Source: IDS-8 sp040902105 (GTDB lineage: Bacteria; Pseudomonadota; Gammaproteobacteria; Steroidobacterales; Woeseiaceae). From it: a stretch of DNA of 64,000 nucleotides. Position 1 is the stretch's first letter, and each line of letters starts with the position of its first letter. The notes below the pieces were generated by a model, which did no database searches, was not told the origin of the DNA, and saw nothing but the letters and a program-made list of their open reading frames with translations. Of the stretch, positions 52,063 through 60,876 are shown in pieces. The stretch lies in the NCBI GenBank assembly GCA_040902105.1, contig JBBDXW010000026.1, positions 62,001 through 126,000 on the forward strand. Reading direction: 5' to 3'. The translations under genes were made by a program, and so were the position numbers.

Positions 52063-53148
52063 TCAGCCTGTACCGTCACCGGCGGTCGCAACCGTGTCCT
52101 CAGGCTGTTGGCGATCCTCCAGGCTGGTCCAGACCGTAAAGAACAACGCCGCGATAATCGGACCGATCAACACGCCAGACAAACCGAACAAGCCAATACC
52201 GCCGAGCGTCGTCAACAGAATGACGTAGTCAGGAAGGCGTGCATCGCGGCCGACCAGCACCGGGCGCAGCAGGTTGTCAACCAGGCCGATCACCACGGCG
52301 CCGACCCCGATCAGCACCAGCCCTTTGGCCATCTCCCCGGAGGCGATCAGCACGATTGCGGCGGGCAACCAGACTACCGCGGGTCCCACGGCCGGAATCA
52401 ATGCGAACAACGCCATGACGACGCCCCACAGTACCGCCGCGCGTATGCCGAGCGCCCAGAACGTCAGGCCGCCGATGAACCCCTGTATGACGCTGATCAG
52501 GAACGTGCCTTTGAGCGTCGCCCGGGCAACGTTTGCAAAGCGTGTCTTCAGGTTCTGTTGCAGTTCGTTATCGAGCGGAAGGATGCGGGCGATTGCCTGC
52601 ATTATCGAGTTACCATCCTTGATGAAAAAGAACAGCAGGTAGAGCATGACGAAGAGCTGCAGGAAGAATTGCAGCGCGTTCTGGCCGATCGCGACCGCGT
52701 TGCCGGCGATCCATTTTCCCGATGCGATCGCCGCGGTGGACAAGCCTTCCTGTATGCGGGTGACGTCGATCTGGAAGCGATCGAGCAACCCCGGCAGGAA
52801 CGGTATCCGTCCTTCCAGCCACAGGAGCGTCGACTCCGTGTTGACATTGCCGGCTTCGAGGTCGGTTGCGAGTTTGGCCGCTTCCTGCGCAACCGCGAGC
52901 GCAATAAGCGACACCGGAATCAGGACGGACACGATAACGGCAGTCGTCGTCAGCAGCGCATCCAGCGCCGGCCGGCCCGGCATCAGCCTCGTGAGCACCT
53001 GTTGCACCGGACGAAACATCAAAGCGAGCACGGCTGCCCAGAAGATCGCCTTGAGGAAATCCGCGATAAGGCCGAAGAAGGCAACAGTGACGATTAACAG
53101 CAGCAGAAAGAAAAACGCCTGAGCGACCGTTTTACCCGGCAATGTCAT
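52063..53148 (-). CDS. AI-2E family membrane transporter
   Basis: From ATG 53148, preceded by GAGGA at seven bases, the product is 361 residues; the frame extends 16 codons upstream without membrane character. Seven to eight helices and the motifs LFFFIKDGNSIM, GTFLISVIQGFIGG, WGVVMALFALIPAVGPAVVW cut at 20 and LLRPVLVGRDARLPDYVILL define the AI-2E/PerM/YdiK family. Members have been linked to autoinducer-2 export or Na+(Li+)/H+ antiport, and the true substrate here is unknown. It stands alone between two single genes. Confidence 0.9.
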   Translation of the reverse strand: MTLPGKTVAQAFFFLLLLIVTVAFFGLIADFLKAIFWAAVLALMFRPVQQVLTRLMPGRPALDALLTTTAVIVSVLIPVSLIALAVAQEAAKLATDLEAGNVNTESTLLWLEGRIPFLPGLLDRFQIDVTRIQEGLSTAAIASGKWIAGNAVAIGQNALQFFLQLFVMLYLLFFFIKDGNSIMQAIARILPLDNELQQNLKTRFANVARATLKGTFLISVIQGFIGGLTFWALGIRAAVLWGVVMALFALIPAVGPAVVWLPAAIVLIASGEMAKGLVLIGVGAVVIGLVDNLLRPVLVGRDARLPDYVILLTTLGGIGLFGLSGVLIGPIIAALFFTVWTSLEDRQQPEDTVATAGDGTG

Positions 53149-53208
53149 TTCCGATTCCTCAAATAGCCGACCGGGGGCGGCGGTTCCGGTGAGCATTGCG
53201 TTCCGGTT

Positions 53209-53294
53209 GTCGCCCGCAATGGCGGGCTCCTACAGCGCAAGATTCATGACAGGTGGCAATCAGAACGCTGTAGGAGCCCGCCATTGCGAGCGAC
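53209..53294. repeat. pair of oppositely oriented REP-like repeats
   Basis: Unit one, 53209-53235 (GTCGCCCGCAATGGCGGGCT then CCTACAG), and unit two, 53268-53294, its reverse complement with one change (GCGAGC for GCGGGC), are 32 bases apart. This head-to-head doublet is the BIME-like arrangement seen for REP elements of other Proteobacteria. It sits between the AI-2E gene and the lectin-like gene. Confidence 0.82.
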
Positions 53295-53331
53295 CGGACC
53301 TCTACCTCCCGCGCGGCGGCGAAGGTTACTC

Positions 53332-53979
53332 TCAATCCGTTGCGAAGCAGTAAAAAAGGCCGTTGCCGCCGGTGCCCTGCAGGTCTTCCTGTCCGCAGCC
53401 CCGCGAGCCGTGCGCGGAATTCCAGGACGTGGGATCCGCTCCGCCGCCTTGCCGGTCATGGTGACCGAGCGCGGCACTGCCGTCGCCGGCGTTGCTGGTC
53501 CAGTTGCTGCAGGTATGATCTTCACCGTCGTCGAATACCGTACCGTCCGCCGTCGACCCGGTCAGGATATCGTGCATGTTCGGCGTGTCGCCGCGTCCGT
53601 TCACGCTCTCCCCGTTTTCATCCAGCGAATTTTCCTTGCTGAGCTTGTTGTTGCCGCTGTGCAGGTCGTCGACGTCCTCCGCCACCTTAACGCCCTTTGC
53701 GTTGTACCAGGGACCGTCGCCGATCCGCTCGCGCGCGTTAACGGCAGGCTCCCCGTCGGCTGCGGCCGCGCTCAGGTAGGCATGCCATTCCTTGTCGCTA
53801 CCTGCGAGTTCGGCACAATGTGCATCGGCGCCCGGTAGACCGCCAAGGTTGGCGCCGTCGCCGGCCCCCTCGCTGGTAATGAAGAAAGACATCGCGTTAT
53901 CGCCCTCGGCAAACGCGGCGCCGCAGCCGAGCAAGGCGAGGGTAAGCACCGTAACCTTCACTGTTCGTCTCTTGTTCAT
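53332..53979 (-). CDS. secreted lectin-like (DUF1554-type) protein
   Basis: The 215-residue product starts with a good signal peptide (VTVLTLALLGCGAAFA, cut at about residue 24). The mature protein has MSFFITSEGAGDGANLGGLP, DAHCAELAGSDKEWHAYLSA and, near the end, WNSAHGSRGCGQEDLQGTGG and LFYCFATD, with paired cysteines. These are hallmarks of the C-type-lectin/endostatin-like fold of DUF1554 proteins, often labelled lectin. An internal Asp/Asn/Gly-rich stretch may bind calcium. It probably acts in the periplasm or outside the cell. Function unknown. Confidence 0.65.
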   Translation of the reverse strand: MNKRRTVKVTVLTLALLGCGAAFAEGDNAMSFFITSEGAGDGANLGGLPGADAHCAELAGSDKEWHAYLSAAAADGEPAVNARERIGDGPWYNAKGVKVAEDVDDLHSGNNKLSKENSLDENGESVNGRGDTPNMHDILTGSTADGTVFDDGEDHTCSNWTSNAGDGSAALGHHDRQGGGADPTSWNSAHGSRGCGQEDLQGTGGNGLFYCFATD

Positions 53980-54090
53980 CGGAACTCCCTGAAATCAATA
54001 GTCTGCGTGGATCGCTAGTGTACCGCAGCGTTGTGATTTCAGGGCTTGCAGATGCCCGGGATGGTGCCGGGGGCGTCGCCAACCGTCCGG

Positions 54091-54852
54091 TCAGGCCTTG
54101 AGGCGGTATCCCGTCCTGAAGATCCACCACACGGTGACCGTGCAAATGACCAGGAAAATCGCGGTTACCCCCACGCTCAACGCGACGCTCACGTCCGCAT
54201 TTTCGTAGAAACTCCAGCGAAATCCGCTGATCAGGTAGACCACCGGGTTGAACAAGGTCACGGTCTGCCAGAGCGGCGGCAGCATGTCGATCGAGTAAAA
54301 ACTGCCGCCCAGGAATGCGAGCGGGGTAATGATCAGCATGGGCACGATCTGCAGTTTCTCGAAACCGTCGGCCCAGATACCGAGAATGAAACCGAACAGG
54401 CTGAAGGTCACGGATGTCAACAACAGGAACAGGAGCATCCAGAACGGGTGTGCAATATGCACAGGCACGAACAGGTTTGCAGTCGCCAGAATGATGAATC
54501 CCAGGATAATCGATTTGGTCGCGGCGGCCCCGACATAGCCCAGCACTATCTCGATGAATGAGACCGGCGCCGAAAGCACCTCGTATATCGTGCCGGTAAA
54601 TCGCGGAAAGTAAATGCCGAACGATGCGTTCGAAATGCTCTCGGTCAGCAGCATCAGCATGATCAGGCCCGGCACGATGAATGAGCCGTAACCCACTCCA
54701 TCGATCTCGTTGATTCTGGAGCCGATCGCGGCGCCGAACACGACGAAGTACAACGACGTCGATATGACCGGCGACACGATACTCTGGAAAAGCGTGCGCC
54801 GCGTACGCGCCATTTCGAAGCCGTAAATTGCCTTTATGCCGTACCAGTTCAT
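54091..54852 (-). CDS. ABC-2 type transporter permease
   Basis: The 253-residue product has six helices and the ABC-2 motif (FRWSFYENADVSVALSVGVT, around residues 213-232). It is about the length of NodJ/YadH-type exporter permeases (256 residues). It is preceded by the ATP-binding gene with a four-base ATGA overlap, so the two subunits are translationally coupled and make an export ABC transporter. The substrate (polysaccharide, drug or lipid-linked molecule) cannot be read. Confidence 0.92.
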   Translation of the reverse strand: MNWYGIKAIYGFEMARTRRTLFQSIVSPVISTSLYFVVFGAAIGSRINEIDGVGYGSFIVPGLIMLMLLTESISNASFGIYFPRFTGTIYEVLSAPVSFIEIVLGYVGAAATKSIILGFIILATANLFVPVHIAHPFWMLLFLLLTSVTFSLFGFILGIWADGFEKLQIVPMLIITPLAFLGGSFYSIDMLPPLWQTVTLFNPVVYLISGFRWSFYENADVSVALSVGVTAIFLVICTVTVWWIFRTGYRLKA

Positions 54853-55778
54853 ACCGTTCTCTTTACCAGGCTGACAAAGATTTCTTCCAGCGAACTTTGC
54901 GTCGTGTTGACGTCGTTGAACTTGACACCCGCGTTGTTCAGTTCACCCAGCAACGCAGTGATGCCGGTGCGTGCTCCTTGAGTATCGTAAGTGTAGATCA
55001 GCTCGCAGCCGTTCGCGTTCAGTTCGAGACCGTAGGCAGCCAGCGGCTGCGGAATCGACTCCAGCGGTTCCTGCAACTGGAGTACAAGCTGTTTCTTACC
55101 GAGCCTCTGCATGAGTTCGGTTTTGTCCTGTACCAGGATCAGGTCGCCGTGGTTGATGACACCGATGCGATCGGCCATTTCCTCGGCCTCTTCGATGTAA
55201 TGCGTGGTCAGGATGATCGTGACGCCGGAGTCCTGCAGCTCGCGCACGATCTGCCACATATCCTGCCGCAGTTCGACGTCGACGCCCGCCGTCGGCTCGT
55301 CGAGGAACAGAATCGTCGGTTCGTGCGCCAGGGCTTTGGCAATGAGCACCCTGCGTTTCATGCCGCCGGACAGGGTCATGATCCTGTTGTCTTTCTTGTC
55401 CCAAAGCGACAGGGAGCGGAGCACCTTCTCGATATGCTCCGGGTTCGCCGGTTTGCCGTACAGTCCGCGGCTGAAACTGACGGTCGACCAGACGGGCTCG
55501 AACGTGTCCGTGGCGAGTTCCTGTGGCACAAGTCCGATCATCGAGCGTGCCGCGCGGAAGTCCCTGATGATGTCATGGCCGTCCACGGTAACCTTGCCTG
55601 AGGTCGGGTTGACGATGCCGCAGATGATGTTTATTAGCGTCGTCTTGCCGGCGCCGTTCGGCCCCAGCAGTGCCAGAATCTCACCGCGGCGGATCTCGAG
55701 ATTGATCTTCTTGAGCGCGTGGAATCCGGACGCATAGGTTTTGCACAGGTTTTCGACTGAGATTATGGCTGGGGTCAT
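54849..55778 (-). CDS. ABC transporter ATP-binding protein (NodI/YadG-like)
   Basis: The 309-residue product has Walker A (LLGPNGAGKTTLIN), Q-loop, signature LSGGMKRRVLIAKAL, Walker B TILFLDEPTAGVD and the H-loop in LTTHYIEEAE, all intact. The 90-residue C-terminal extension is typical of the YadG/NodI group. It powers the adjacent ABC-2 permease. First gene of the two-gene operon. Confidence 0.94.
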   Translation of the reverse strand: MTPAIISVENLCKTYASGFHALKKINLEIRRGEILALLGPNGAGKTTLINIICGIVNPTSGKVTVDGHDIIRDFRAARSMIGLVPQELATDTFEPVWSTVSFSRGLYGKPANPEHIEKVLRSLSLWDKKDNRIMTLSGGMKRRVLIAKALAHEPTILFLDEPTAGVDVELRQDMWQIVRELQDSGVTIILTTHYIEEAEEMADRIGVINHGDLILVQDKTELMQRLGKKQLVLQLQEPLESIPQPLAAYGLELNANGCELIYTYDTQGARTGITALLGELNNAGVKFNDVNTTQSSLEEIFVSLVKRTV

Positions 55779-55886
55779 GGGGACCTTATGCTACGCTGAA
55801 GAGTGTCGGGACTGGCATGGCTGGCCTGAATCATTTCACACTTCATCGCAATGACGCTAACCTCTACTGCCTCAGGAGGAAAAGCG

Positions 55887-56195
55887 ATGGACATGGCAGA
55901 ATTGCTTGGTGACGCGGAGCAGCGCGGATTTACCCTGAATTTCGCATTGGAGGACGACGGCGTTCACTGTCCGGAAAGCGGCGACTGTTTCGGGCCCGAT
56001 GACGTGAAAGCGATATACAGCCGCACCGTCGACAGTGGAACCGACCCGGGCGACGACGCCACCATTTACCTGATCGAAACGTACGACGGCCGAAAGGGAT
56101 ATCTGATGATCTCGGACTCATTTCATGTCGACCCGCGCAAAGCCGCGTTCCTGCGCCACCTTGTACGCGGCCGCGGCACGACGGCAACACCGTAA
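55887..56195 (+). CDS. small acidic conserved protein
   Basis: ATG 55887 follows a strong AGGAGG-type Shine-Dalgarno (about 55875-55880); an upstream in-frame ATG at 55851 was rejected. The 102-residue protein is acidic and without signal peptide or helix: LNFALEDDGVHCPES, FGPDDVKAIYSR, DDATIYLIETYDGRKGYLMI. It resembles in pattern a set of small bacterial proteins sometimes mislabelled as PRPP synthetase, but I cannot assign a function. It is divergent from the ABC exporter operon. Confidence 0.7.
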   Translation: MDMAELLGDAEQRGFTLNFALEDDGVHCPESGDCFGPDDVKAIYSRTVDSGTDPGDDATIYLIETYDGRKGYLMISDSFHVDPRKAAFLRHLVRGRGTTATP

Positions 56196-56326
56196 CCCCT
56201 CCATTGTCGCGATTCGGCGACAGGCGGTCATGAATGTTGGGGAGCCGCGCGGGATGTCGTTATAATCGCGCGGTTGACGCATCCCGACCCGTCCTGAGAA
56301 CACTCTATTAAAGACAATTCACGACG

Positions 56327-57787
56327 ATGCCCCGATACCGGTCGAACTGCACAATCCGCCTGGCGATGGCAACGGCCGTTACCGTGCTGTCGGCCTGTGG
56401 TTCGAAAGAACCGGACATCCGCCCGGTTCAGCACGAGAATATTTACGTCGGCAAGGATCCGGTGTATGCAGCGCTCGTGCCGCGTGGCGACGGCCAGTGG
56501 ACGTTTTCCAGGGTCACCAGCAGCAACAGCGAGCCCGATACCGGCTACCTCGTGCGTTTGAACGATCTGGATCCGGCGTTCGACATTCGCCGTGCGGAGT
56601 GCGAACCGCGGCCGTACCGGGAGAATGATCGCTGCAATCCGCTCAATCCGTTTCGCGAACGGGACATGGGAGTCGTCGGCAAGATTGTCGACACGGGAAT
56701 CAGCGCCGGTACCGGCGGCAAACTCTCGGGTATGAGCCGCTCTTATTCGACCGAGTTCGATCACCTTGCATTCAATGCCGCGGTCGACCAGGCCTTGTTG
56801 CTGACCGGGCTTGACGACAATCGCCTGGCGCTGATCACCGGCCTCAGCAGTCTCGCCGAAAAAGCCGCGGCGCATGAGGCAGAAATCGAAACGCTCAAAG
56901 AACAGATGCTTCAGCAGTACGAACTGGATAAGGAGGAAAATATAAAGATCGACGCTCGTGTCAGCGGGCTCATTCAATATTATTCCGACGATCTCGATCC
57001 GTCGGAATTTGTGGATGTGCGCGCCAATGCATCATCGACCGTAGCGTCAACCGTCGAGGCATCCGATCTTTCGATTCTCCCCTGTGATGCCGCCGATTGC
57101 ATTGGGCAGCTCAATGCCGCGGTGGCATCGCTCGATCAGAAACATGCGGCGCGACTGGAGTCGTTGCGCTCGGATCTGACGCGTCAGACCGAGGCCTATA
57201 TAATCGACTGCAGCGCCACCGAATATTCCGGATACCATTTCGAACTTCACTGCCCTGAAAAACTTGCGCGCAACCAGGAAGGGCTGATCCTGTTACCGGT
57301 CGAGGTCGAAATCCTGTCGCGGGATTTCGAGTACCTGTTCCCTGAATTCTCCGCCGAAAACGGCGAGTTGTCTGCTGCCGTCTATCAAGGCAGTTTGATG
57401 CTCAAAAATCGCACCGGGGAGTTCGTGGACATTCAGTCCGTGTCAATTTATTACAACTCACAGATCAGTACCCGTTCCGAACTCGACTCCCGGCTGGATC
57501 TCGCCCCCTACCAATACACGGAAATGGCGGTCGCGGAACTCGTTTCTGATGCAATCGAGATCGAATCGCGCCACACAAACATGACACCGGACAAGGCCAG
57601 CCGCGCAAACTTCTCGTTCGGCCTTGCAGTGAAATACTCGTTACACGACCGCGACGCGATCGAAACCCTTTACGGGATGGACGACTTCAACGTGCAGTGC
57701 GCTATCGAAAGCCGCCTGCAGCCCGGATCCTGTCGGCAAGAATTGACCCAGGACACCGGCGAGGAAGCCGTTTCCTCCAACGATTAG
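56327..57787 (+). CDS. large putative lipoprotein of unknown function
   Basis: The 486-residue product starts with a lipoprotein signal (AMATAVTVLSACGSK, lipobox Cys24). The mature protein has an N-terminal domain with four cysteines (CEPRPYRENDRCNP), a glycine-rich short stretch, a helical segment with coiled-coil potential (residues 180-210, AAHEAEIETLKEQMLQQYEL) and a beta-rich C-terminal half. No family recognised. Single gene flanked by an upstream A/T-rich gap and a downstream hairpin. Presumably an outer-membrane or periplasmic structural or stress protein, but this is a guess. Confidence 0.75.
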   Translation: MPRYRSNCTIRLAMATAVTVLSACGSKEPDIRPVQHENIYVGKDPVYAALVPRGDGQWTFSRVTSSNSEPDTGYLVRLNDLDPAFDIRRAECEPRPYRENDRCNPLNPFRERDMGVVGKIVDTGISAGTGGKLSGMSRSYSTEFDHLAFNAAVDQALLLTGLDDNRLALITGLSSLAEKAAAHEAEIETLKEQMLQQYELDKEENIKIDARVSGLIQYYSDDLDPSEFVDVRANASSTVASTVEASDLSILPCDAADCIGQLNAAVASLDQKHAARLESLRSDLTRQTEAYIIDCSATEYSGYHFELHCPEKLARNQEGLILLPVEVEILSRDFEYLFPEFSAENGELSAAVYQGSLMLKNRTGEFVDIQSVSIYYNSQISTRSELDSRLDLAPYQYTEMAVAELVSDAIEIESRHTNMTPDKASRANFSFGLAVKYSLHDRDAIETLYGMDDFNVQCAIESRLQPGSCRQELTQDTGEEAVSSND

Positions 57788-57808
57788 CCGGGGTTTGACG
57801 ACCCCGGC
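57787..57808 (+). terminator. GC-rich hairpin directly after the lipoprotein stop
   Basis: A perfect 8-bp stem GCCGGGGT/ACCCCGGC (57787-57794 with 57801-57808) with loop TTGACG begins at the last base of the TAG stop. There is no U-rich tail, so termination would be weak. A broken REP unit (CGGGCTCCTACAG, 57816-57828) follows, in the gap to the convergent permease gene. Confidence 0.45.
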
Positions 57809-57833
57809 CTCTGTACGGGCTCCTACAGGGCGC

Positions 57834-59237
57834 TCATCGTCTTGTTGTCAGACGCAGCGTCGGATAGAGAACCAGGACCGTGATCGCTGCCGTAAAAAAC
57901 TCGATTGGTTGATAGTCGTTCAAAACGTAATGCGCCAGAATCGTTGCGACAATCACTGAAACCACGCCGGACCAGTTGATCGAATCCTCCTGATGGGCCC
58001 TGATGTCCGTCTGGCCGAGCATGCGCCGGACGATAAAATAGTCGGAAATCATCACCATTGCCAATGCGGTCGTCATGACACCCAGAATGGTTATCCAGGC
58101 GTTCACGAGGGCGAGGATCTTTCCATACAGGATGACCAATCCGATGATGTTGGCAAGTACAACAAAAACGATCCGTCCCGGCCGCCAGTTGAATGCCACA
58201 TCGAAGAGGTTTGTCAAAGCCAATGATCCGCTATAGGTATTCAATACCTGCGCCTTGGATTGCGCCAGTACCATCAGCACCGCACCAATTACCCCTCCGA
58301 AGATGATAAACGCCGAAGCAATGCTGTCGGGGCTTTGCAGCGCCAGCTGATGTGCTGCACCCACTTCCATACCCCGTACAGTCACGAAGTAGTCAACTAT
58401 CGAAGCCATCCCTGCGAACATGACCATGCCGCCAACAGTCAACATGAGGAGGGACATGGAAATATTGCCGATCAATGCAGCGATGCCGATATCCCTCGAA
58501 CGTTTCGCATAACGGCCAAAATCGCCGTCCACGAGGGCCAGCGCGCCGGCAGAGCCGATGAGCACATTGATGCAGAAAATGAACTTGTCGGTGTCGCTGT
58601 CGATGCCCATGGACGCGATCGCTTCGGCCGGTAATTGCGTGCCGAAAGTCAGGGCCTGCAAAAATGACTGGCCCGACTGCGCGACGATGTCGATCACCAT
58701 CCAGAGGAGAACGAGCAGGAATGCGATCAACGTAACCGACGAAACTTTGGCGACCAGTTCAAATCCGAATGCCGTCAAAAGAATCCACGCTACGGTCATC
58801 AGCCCGTAAATGACGATCTGGCTGGTCAATGTATCCTGCATTTCAAAAAAGAACAGGAAACCCTTGTAGAGCAATGCATTCTCTATAGCCAGAAACCCGA
58901 TGATCATGAATCCGAAGATGGCCGAGGCAAGAATGGATCCCCTTTTGCCAAGACCGTAGGTGCGGGAGATCAGGGTGCTGGAGCAGCCTTTGCGATAGCC
59001 GATGTGGCCGACTCCCCAGCCCATCAGGAATCCAACAATCACAACAAAAATACCGGACAGGATTGCGATCTTCATGCCGGCAACAAACGCTACCAATGCT
59101 CCCAGGAATAACTGAATCAGCGTCGTAACGATTCCCGCAGTATTCCAGGAGAGGCTGAGCCAGTTCTGACGCTCGGAGTCCGGAACCGGCTCCAATGCGT
59201 GATCCTCCATTTTTTTATTTAGTTCTCTGGATTCCAT
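57834..59237 (-). CDS. NCS1-type cytosine/purine permease-like transporter
   Basis: From ATG 59237, with an AAAGGTG ribosome-binding site seven to eight bases upstream, the product is 467 residues; 67 further codons to 59438 have no membrane or homologous character and were excluded. About 12 helices and the NCS1 patterns LSWNTAGIVTTLIQLFLGAL cut here, GRKGCSSTLISRTYGLGKRG-like segment, DGDFGRYAKRSRD and ISDYFIVRRMLG indicate a cation-coupled permease for a nucleobase or related heterocycle. It is divergent from the F420 operon, which makes a flavin/deazaflavin precursor role conceivable but unproven. Confidence 0.85.
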   Translation of the reverse strand: MESRELNKKMEDHALEPVPDSERQNWLSLSWNTAGIVTTLIQLFLGALVAFVAGMKIAILSGIFVVIVGFLMGWGVGHIGYRKGCSSTLISRTYGLGKRGSILASAIFGFMIIGFLAIENALLYKGFLFFFEMQDTLTSQIVIYGLMTVAWILLTAFGFELVAKVSSVTLIAFLLVLLWMVIDIVAQSGQSFLQALTFGTQLPAEAIASMGIDSDTDKFIFCINVLIGSAGALALVDGDFGRYAKRSRDIGIAALIGNISMSLLMLTVGGMVMFAGMASIVDYFVTVRGMEVGAAHQLALQSPDSIASAFIIFGGVIGAVLMVLAQSKAQVLNTYSGSLALTNLFDVAFNWRPGRIVFVVLANIIGLVILYGKILALVNAWITILGVMTTALAMVMISDYFIVRRMLGQTDIRAHQEDSINWSGVVSVIVATILAHYVLNDYQPIEFFTAAITVLVLYPTLRLTTRR

Positions 59238-59468
59238 GATCAAACACCTTTTGCAGCTGTAAACGATGCGTGTCGCCCCCGAAACGACGGAATATCCAAG
59301 CACGCGGAACCCGCCGCCGCTATCCGATGACCGCACACGGCGGTTGAAATGACGAGCAGTTCGGAAACCTCCGGGCCGGCCGGATCGCTCTTCGCGGCGC
59401 GGATTCCCGCGCCGGATCGACTTCGCCGGAGGATGCATTTCGGACGCGTTTTTCGAGCGACTTTATAG

Positions 59469-59503
59469 GTATTTTTAACGTTATTTTACGACGTATGATA
59501 CCA
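59469..59503. promoter_or_regulatory. possible operator in front of the MarR-type gene
   Basis: GGTAT (59469-59473) and ATACC (59499-59503) frame an A/T-rich core containing AACGTTATTTTACGACGT. It is the most A/T-rich and symmetric part of the 291-base gap between the divergent permease and MarR-type genes and lies 26 bases before the MarR start. MarR proteins commonly bind such palindromes to autoregulate. Only the symmetry supports this. Confidence 0.35.
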
Positions 59504-59528
59504 TTTCCGGCTGCGAACGGAGGGAGCG

Positions 59529-60062
59529 ATGAGCCGTACTACGAACGTTCTGGACAGACATTGGCACCTCGCCGAAAACGACTACGAGGTCCAGTTGACG
59601 GAACTGGAGTTCTCGATTCTCCGGGTATCGGCGGCGTTCGAGCGCTGGCGCTCCGATTGCATGGCTTGCTGCTCCGGCGAGTCTTTTTCGGGCGCTGACG
59701 CCGCGGTTCTGCACGTCATTCGCATGCACAACCGCCCGAAAAGCATCTCCGAGATAGGCCGCCTGCTGAATCGCGACGACCAGTCCAACCTCCAGTACGG
59801 TATCCGGAAACTGGTCAAGGCGGGCGTCGTCGCGAAAGCCGGAATCGGCGACAGCAAGAAAGGGGTGACGTACGTCGTAACCGAGCTGGGCCGGGAAATT
59901 ACCGACAAATTTGCCCAGTTTCGCCGCGAACTTCTGATCGTCCTGACCCGGTCGATTTCCACCGACAACTCCCTGGAGGATGTGTCGCGGGCGCTGAACC
60001 TGATGGCCGGAATGTACGATCAGGCGTCCTGCGTTGCCGCCGCACATCGCATCGCGCTCTGA
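59529..60062 (+). CDS. winged-helix (MarR-type) transcriptional regulator
   Basis: GGAGGG stands five bases before ATG 59529. The 177-residue product has a winged-helix DNA-binding domain in the middle (SFSGADAAVLHVIRMHNRPK, ISEIGRLLNRDDQSNLQYGI, LVKAGVVAKAGIGDSKKGVT) and helices at both ends for dimerisation, as in MarR/HcaR-like proteins. It is the first gene of the cofE-cofD-AraC operon (44 bases before cofE) and is divergent from an NCS1 permease. It probably controls one or both units in response to a small molecule. Note several N-terminal cysteines (CMACCSG), a possible redox sensor. Confidence 0.82.
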   Translation: MSRTTNVLDRHWHLAENDYEVQLTELEFSILRVSAAFERWRSDCMACCSGESFSGADAAVLHVIRMHNRPKSISEIGRLLNRDDQSNLQYGIRKLVKAGVVAKAGIGDSKKGVTYVVTELGREITDKFAQFRRELLIVLTRSISTDNSLEDVSRALNLMAGMYDQASCVAAAHRIAL

Positions 60063-60105
60063 CAGCCGTGCGTATGCCGGTCACGCGCCTGAACAGCCGC
60101 CTTCG

Positions 60106-60876
60106 ATGACGCAAAGCCATACGCCGGACAGACTGGAACTCATCGCATTTCTCGGGTTCCCGCAGATTCGAGCGGGAGACTGCTTGCCTGAAATCGTTCG
60201 CGAGGCGGCGCGCGATAACAATATAGAGTTCGCGGACCATGACGTTCTGGTGGTCGCGCAGAAAATCGTATCCAAGGCCGAGAGTCGACAGAGGGTTATT
60301 CGGGACGTAGTGCCTTCTGAAAAGGCCATAAGTTACGCCCGGAAAACCGGCAAGGATCCAGGAATCGTCGAGTTGATTCTGCAGGAATCGACTGCTGTCT
60401 TGCGTCACAGCGACAGCCTGCTAATCACCGAAAACCGCCTCGGCCTCGTGATGGCCAACGCCGGCATCGACCAATCCAATATCGAAGATGGCTACGCACT
60501 TCTGTTGCCCGAGGATCCCGACCGGTCTGCCGGGGAGATCCGGTCTCATCTGCAGCAAGCTTGCGGCGCACGAGTCGGCGTAGTCGTCGCCGACAGCATC
60601 GGGCGCGCCTGGCGTAACGGTATAATCGGTCATGCGATAGGTGTTGCGGGCGTCGTCGCTTTGCTCGATCTGAGGGGTGCTGCCGATTTGCACGGCAGGC
60701 AACTTCGAGTGACCGAGGTTGCGGTGGCCGACGAAATTGCCGCGGCTGCATCGTTGTTAATGGGTCAGGCGGCAGAAGGAAAGCCGGTTGTTCTCGTCCG
60801 CGGTTTTCGCAACATCGAAGGCGGTTCGAGCGCAAAGGCGCTGCTGCGAAAGAAAGAACACGATTTATTTCGATGA
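60106..60876 (+). CDS. cofE: coenzyme F420-0:L-glutamate ligase
   Basis: ATG 60106 gives 256 residues, the usual CofE length; an extension to 60034 overlaps the regulator gene and was rejected. The sequence shows the family's HDVLVVAQKIVSKAESR, RLGLVMANAGIDQSN, LLPEDPDRSA, VVVADSIGRAWRNGIIGHAI cut at 20 and LVRGFRN blocks. CofE adds gamma-linked glutamates to F420-0 with GTP. It lacks the FMN-binding domain fused in actinobacterial FbiB. The stop overlaps the cofD start by four bases. Confidence 0.95.
   Translation: MTQSHTPDRLELIAFLGFPQIRAGDCLPEIVREAARDNNIEFADHDVLVVAQKIVSKAESRQRVIRDVVPSEKAISYARKTGKDPGIVELILQESTAVLRHSDSLLITENRLGLVMANAGIDQSNIEDGYALLLPEDPDRSAGEIRSHLQQACGARVGVVVADSIGRAWRNGIIGHAIGVAGVVALLDLRGAADLHGRQLRVTEVAVADEIAAAASLLMGQAAEGKPVVLVRGFRNIEGGSSAKALLRKKEHDLFR

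Noticed and set aside
51688..53097. A 469-codon plus-strand frame opposite the rhomboid and AI-2E genes
   Set aside because: Two convincing membrane protein genes lie on the other strand. The frame has Gln/Asp/His-rich composition typical of antisense to membrane genes.
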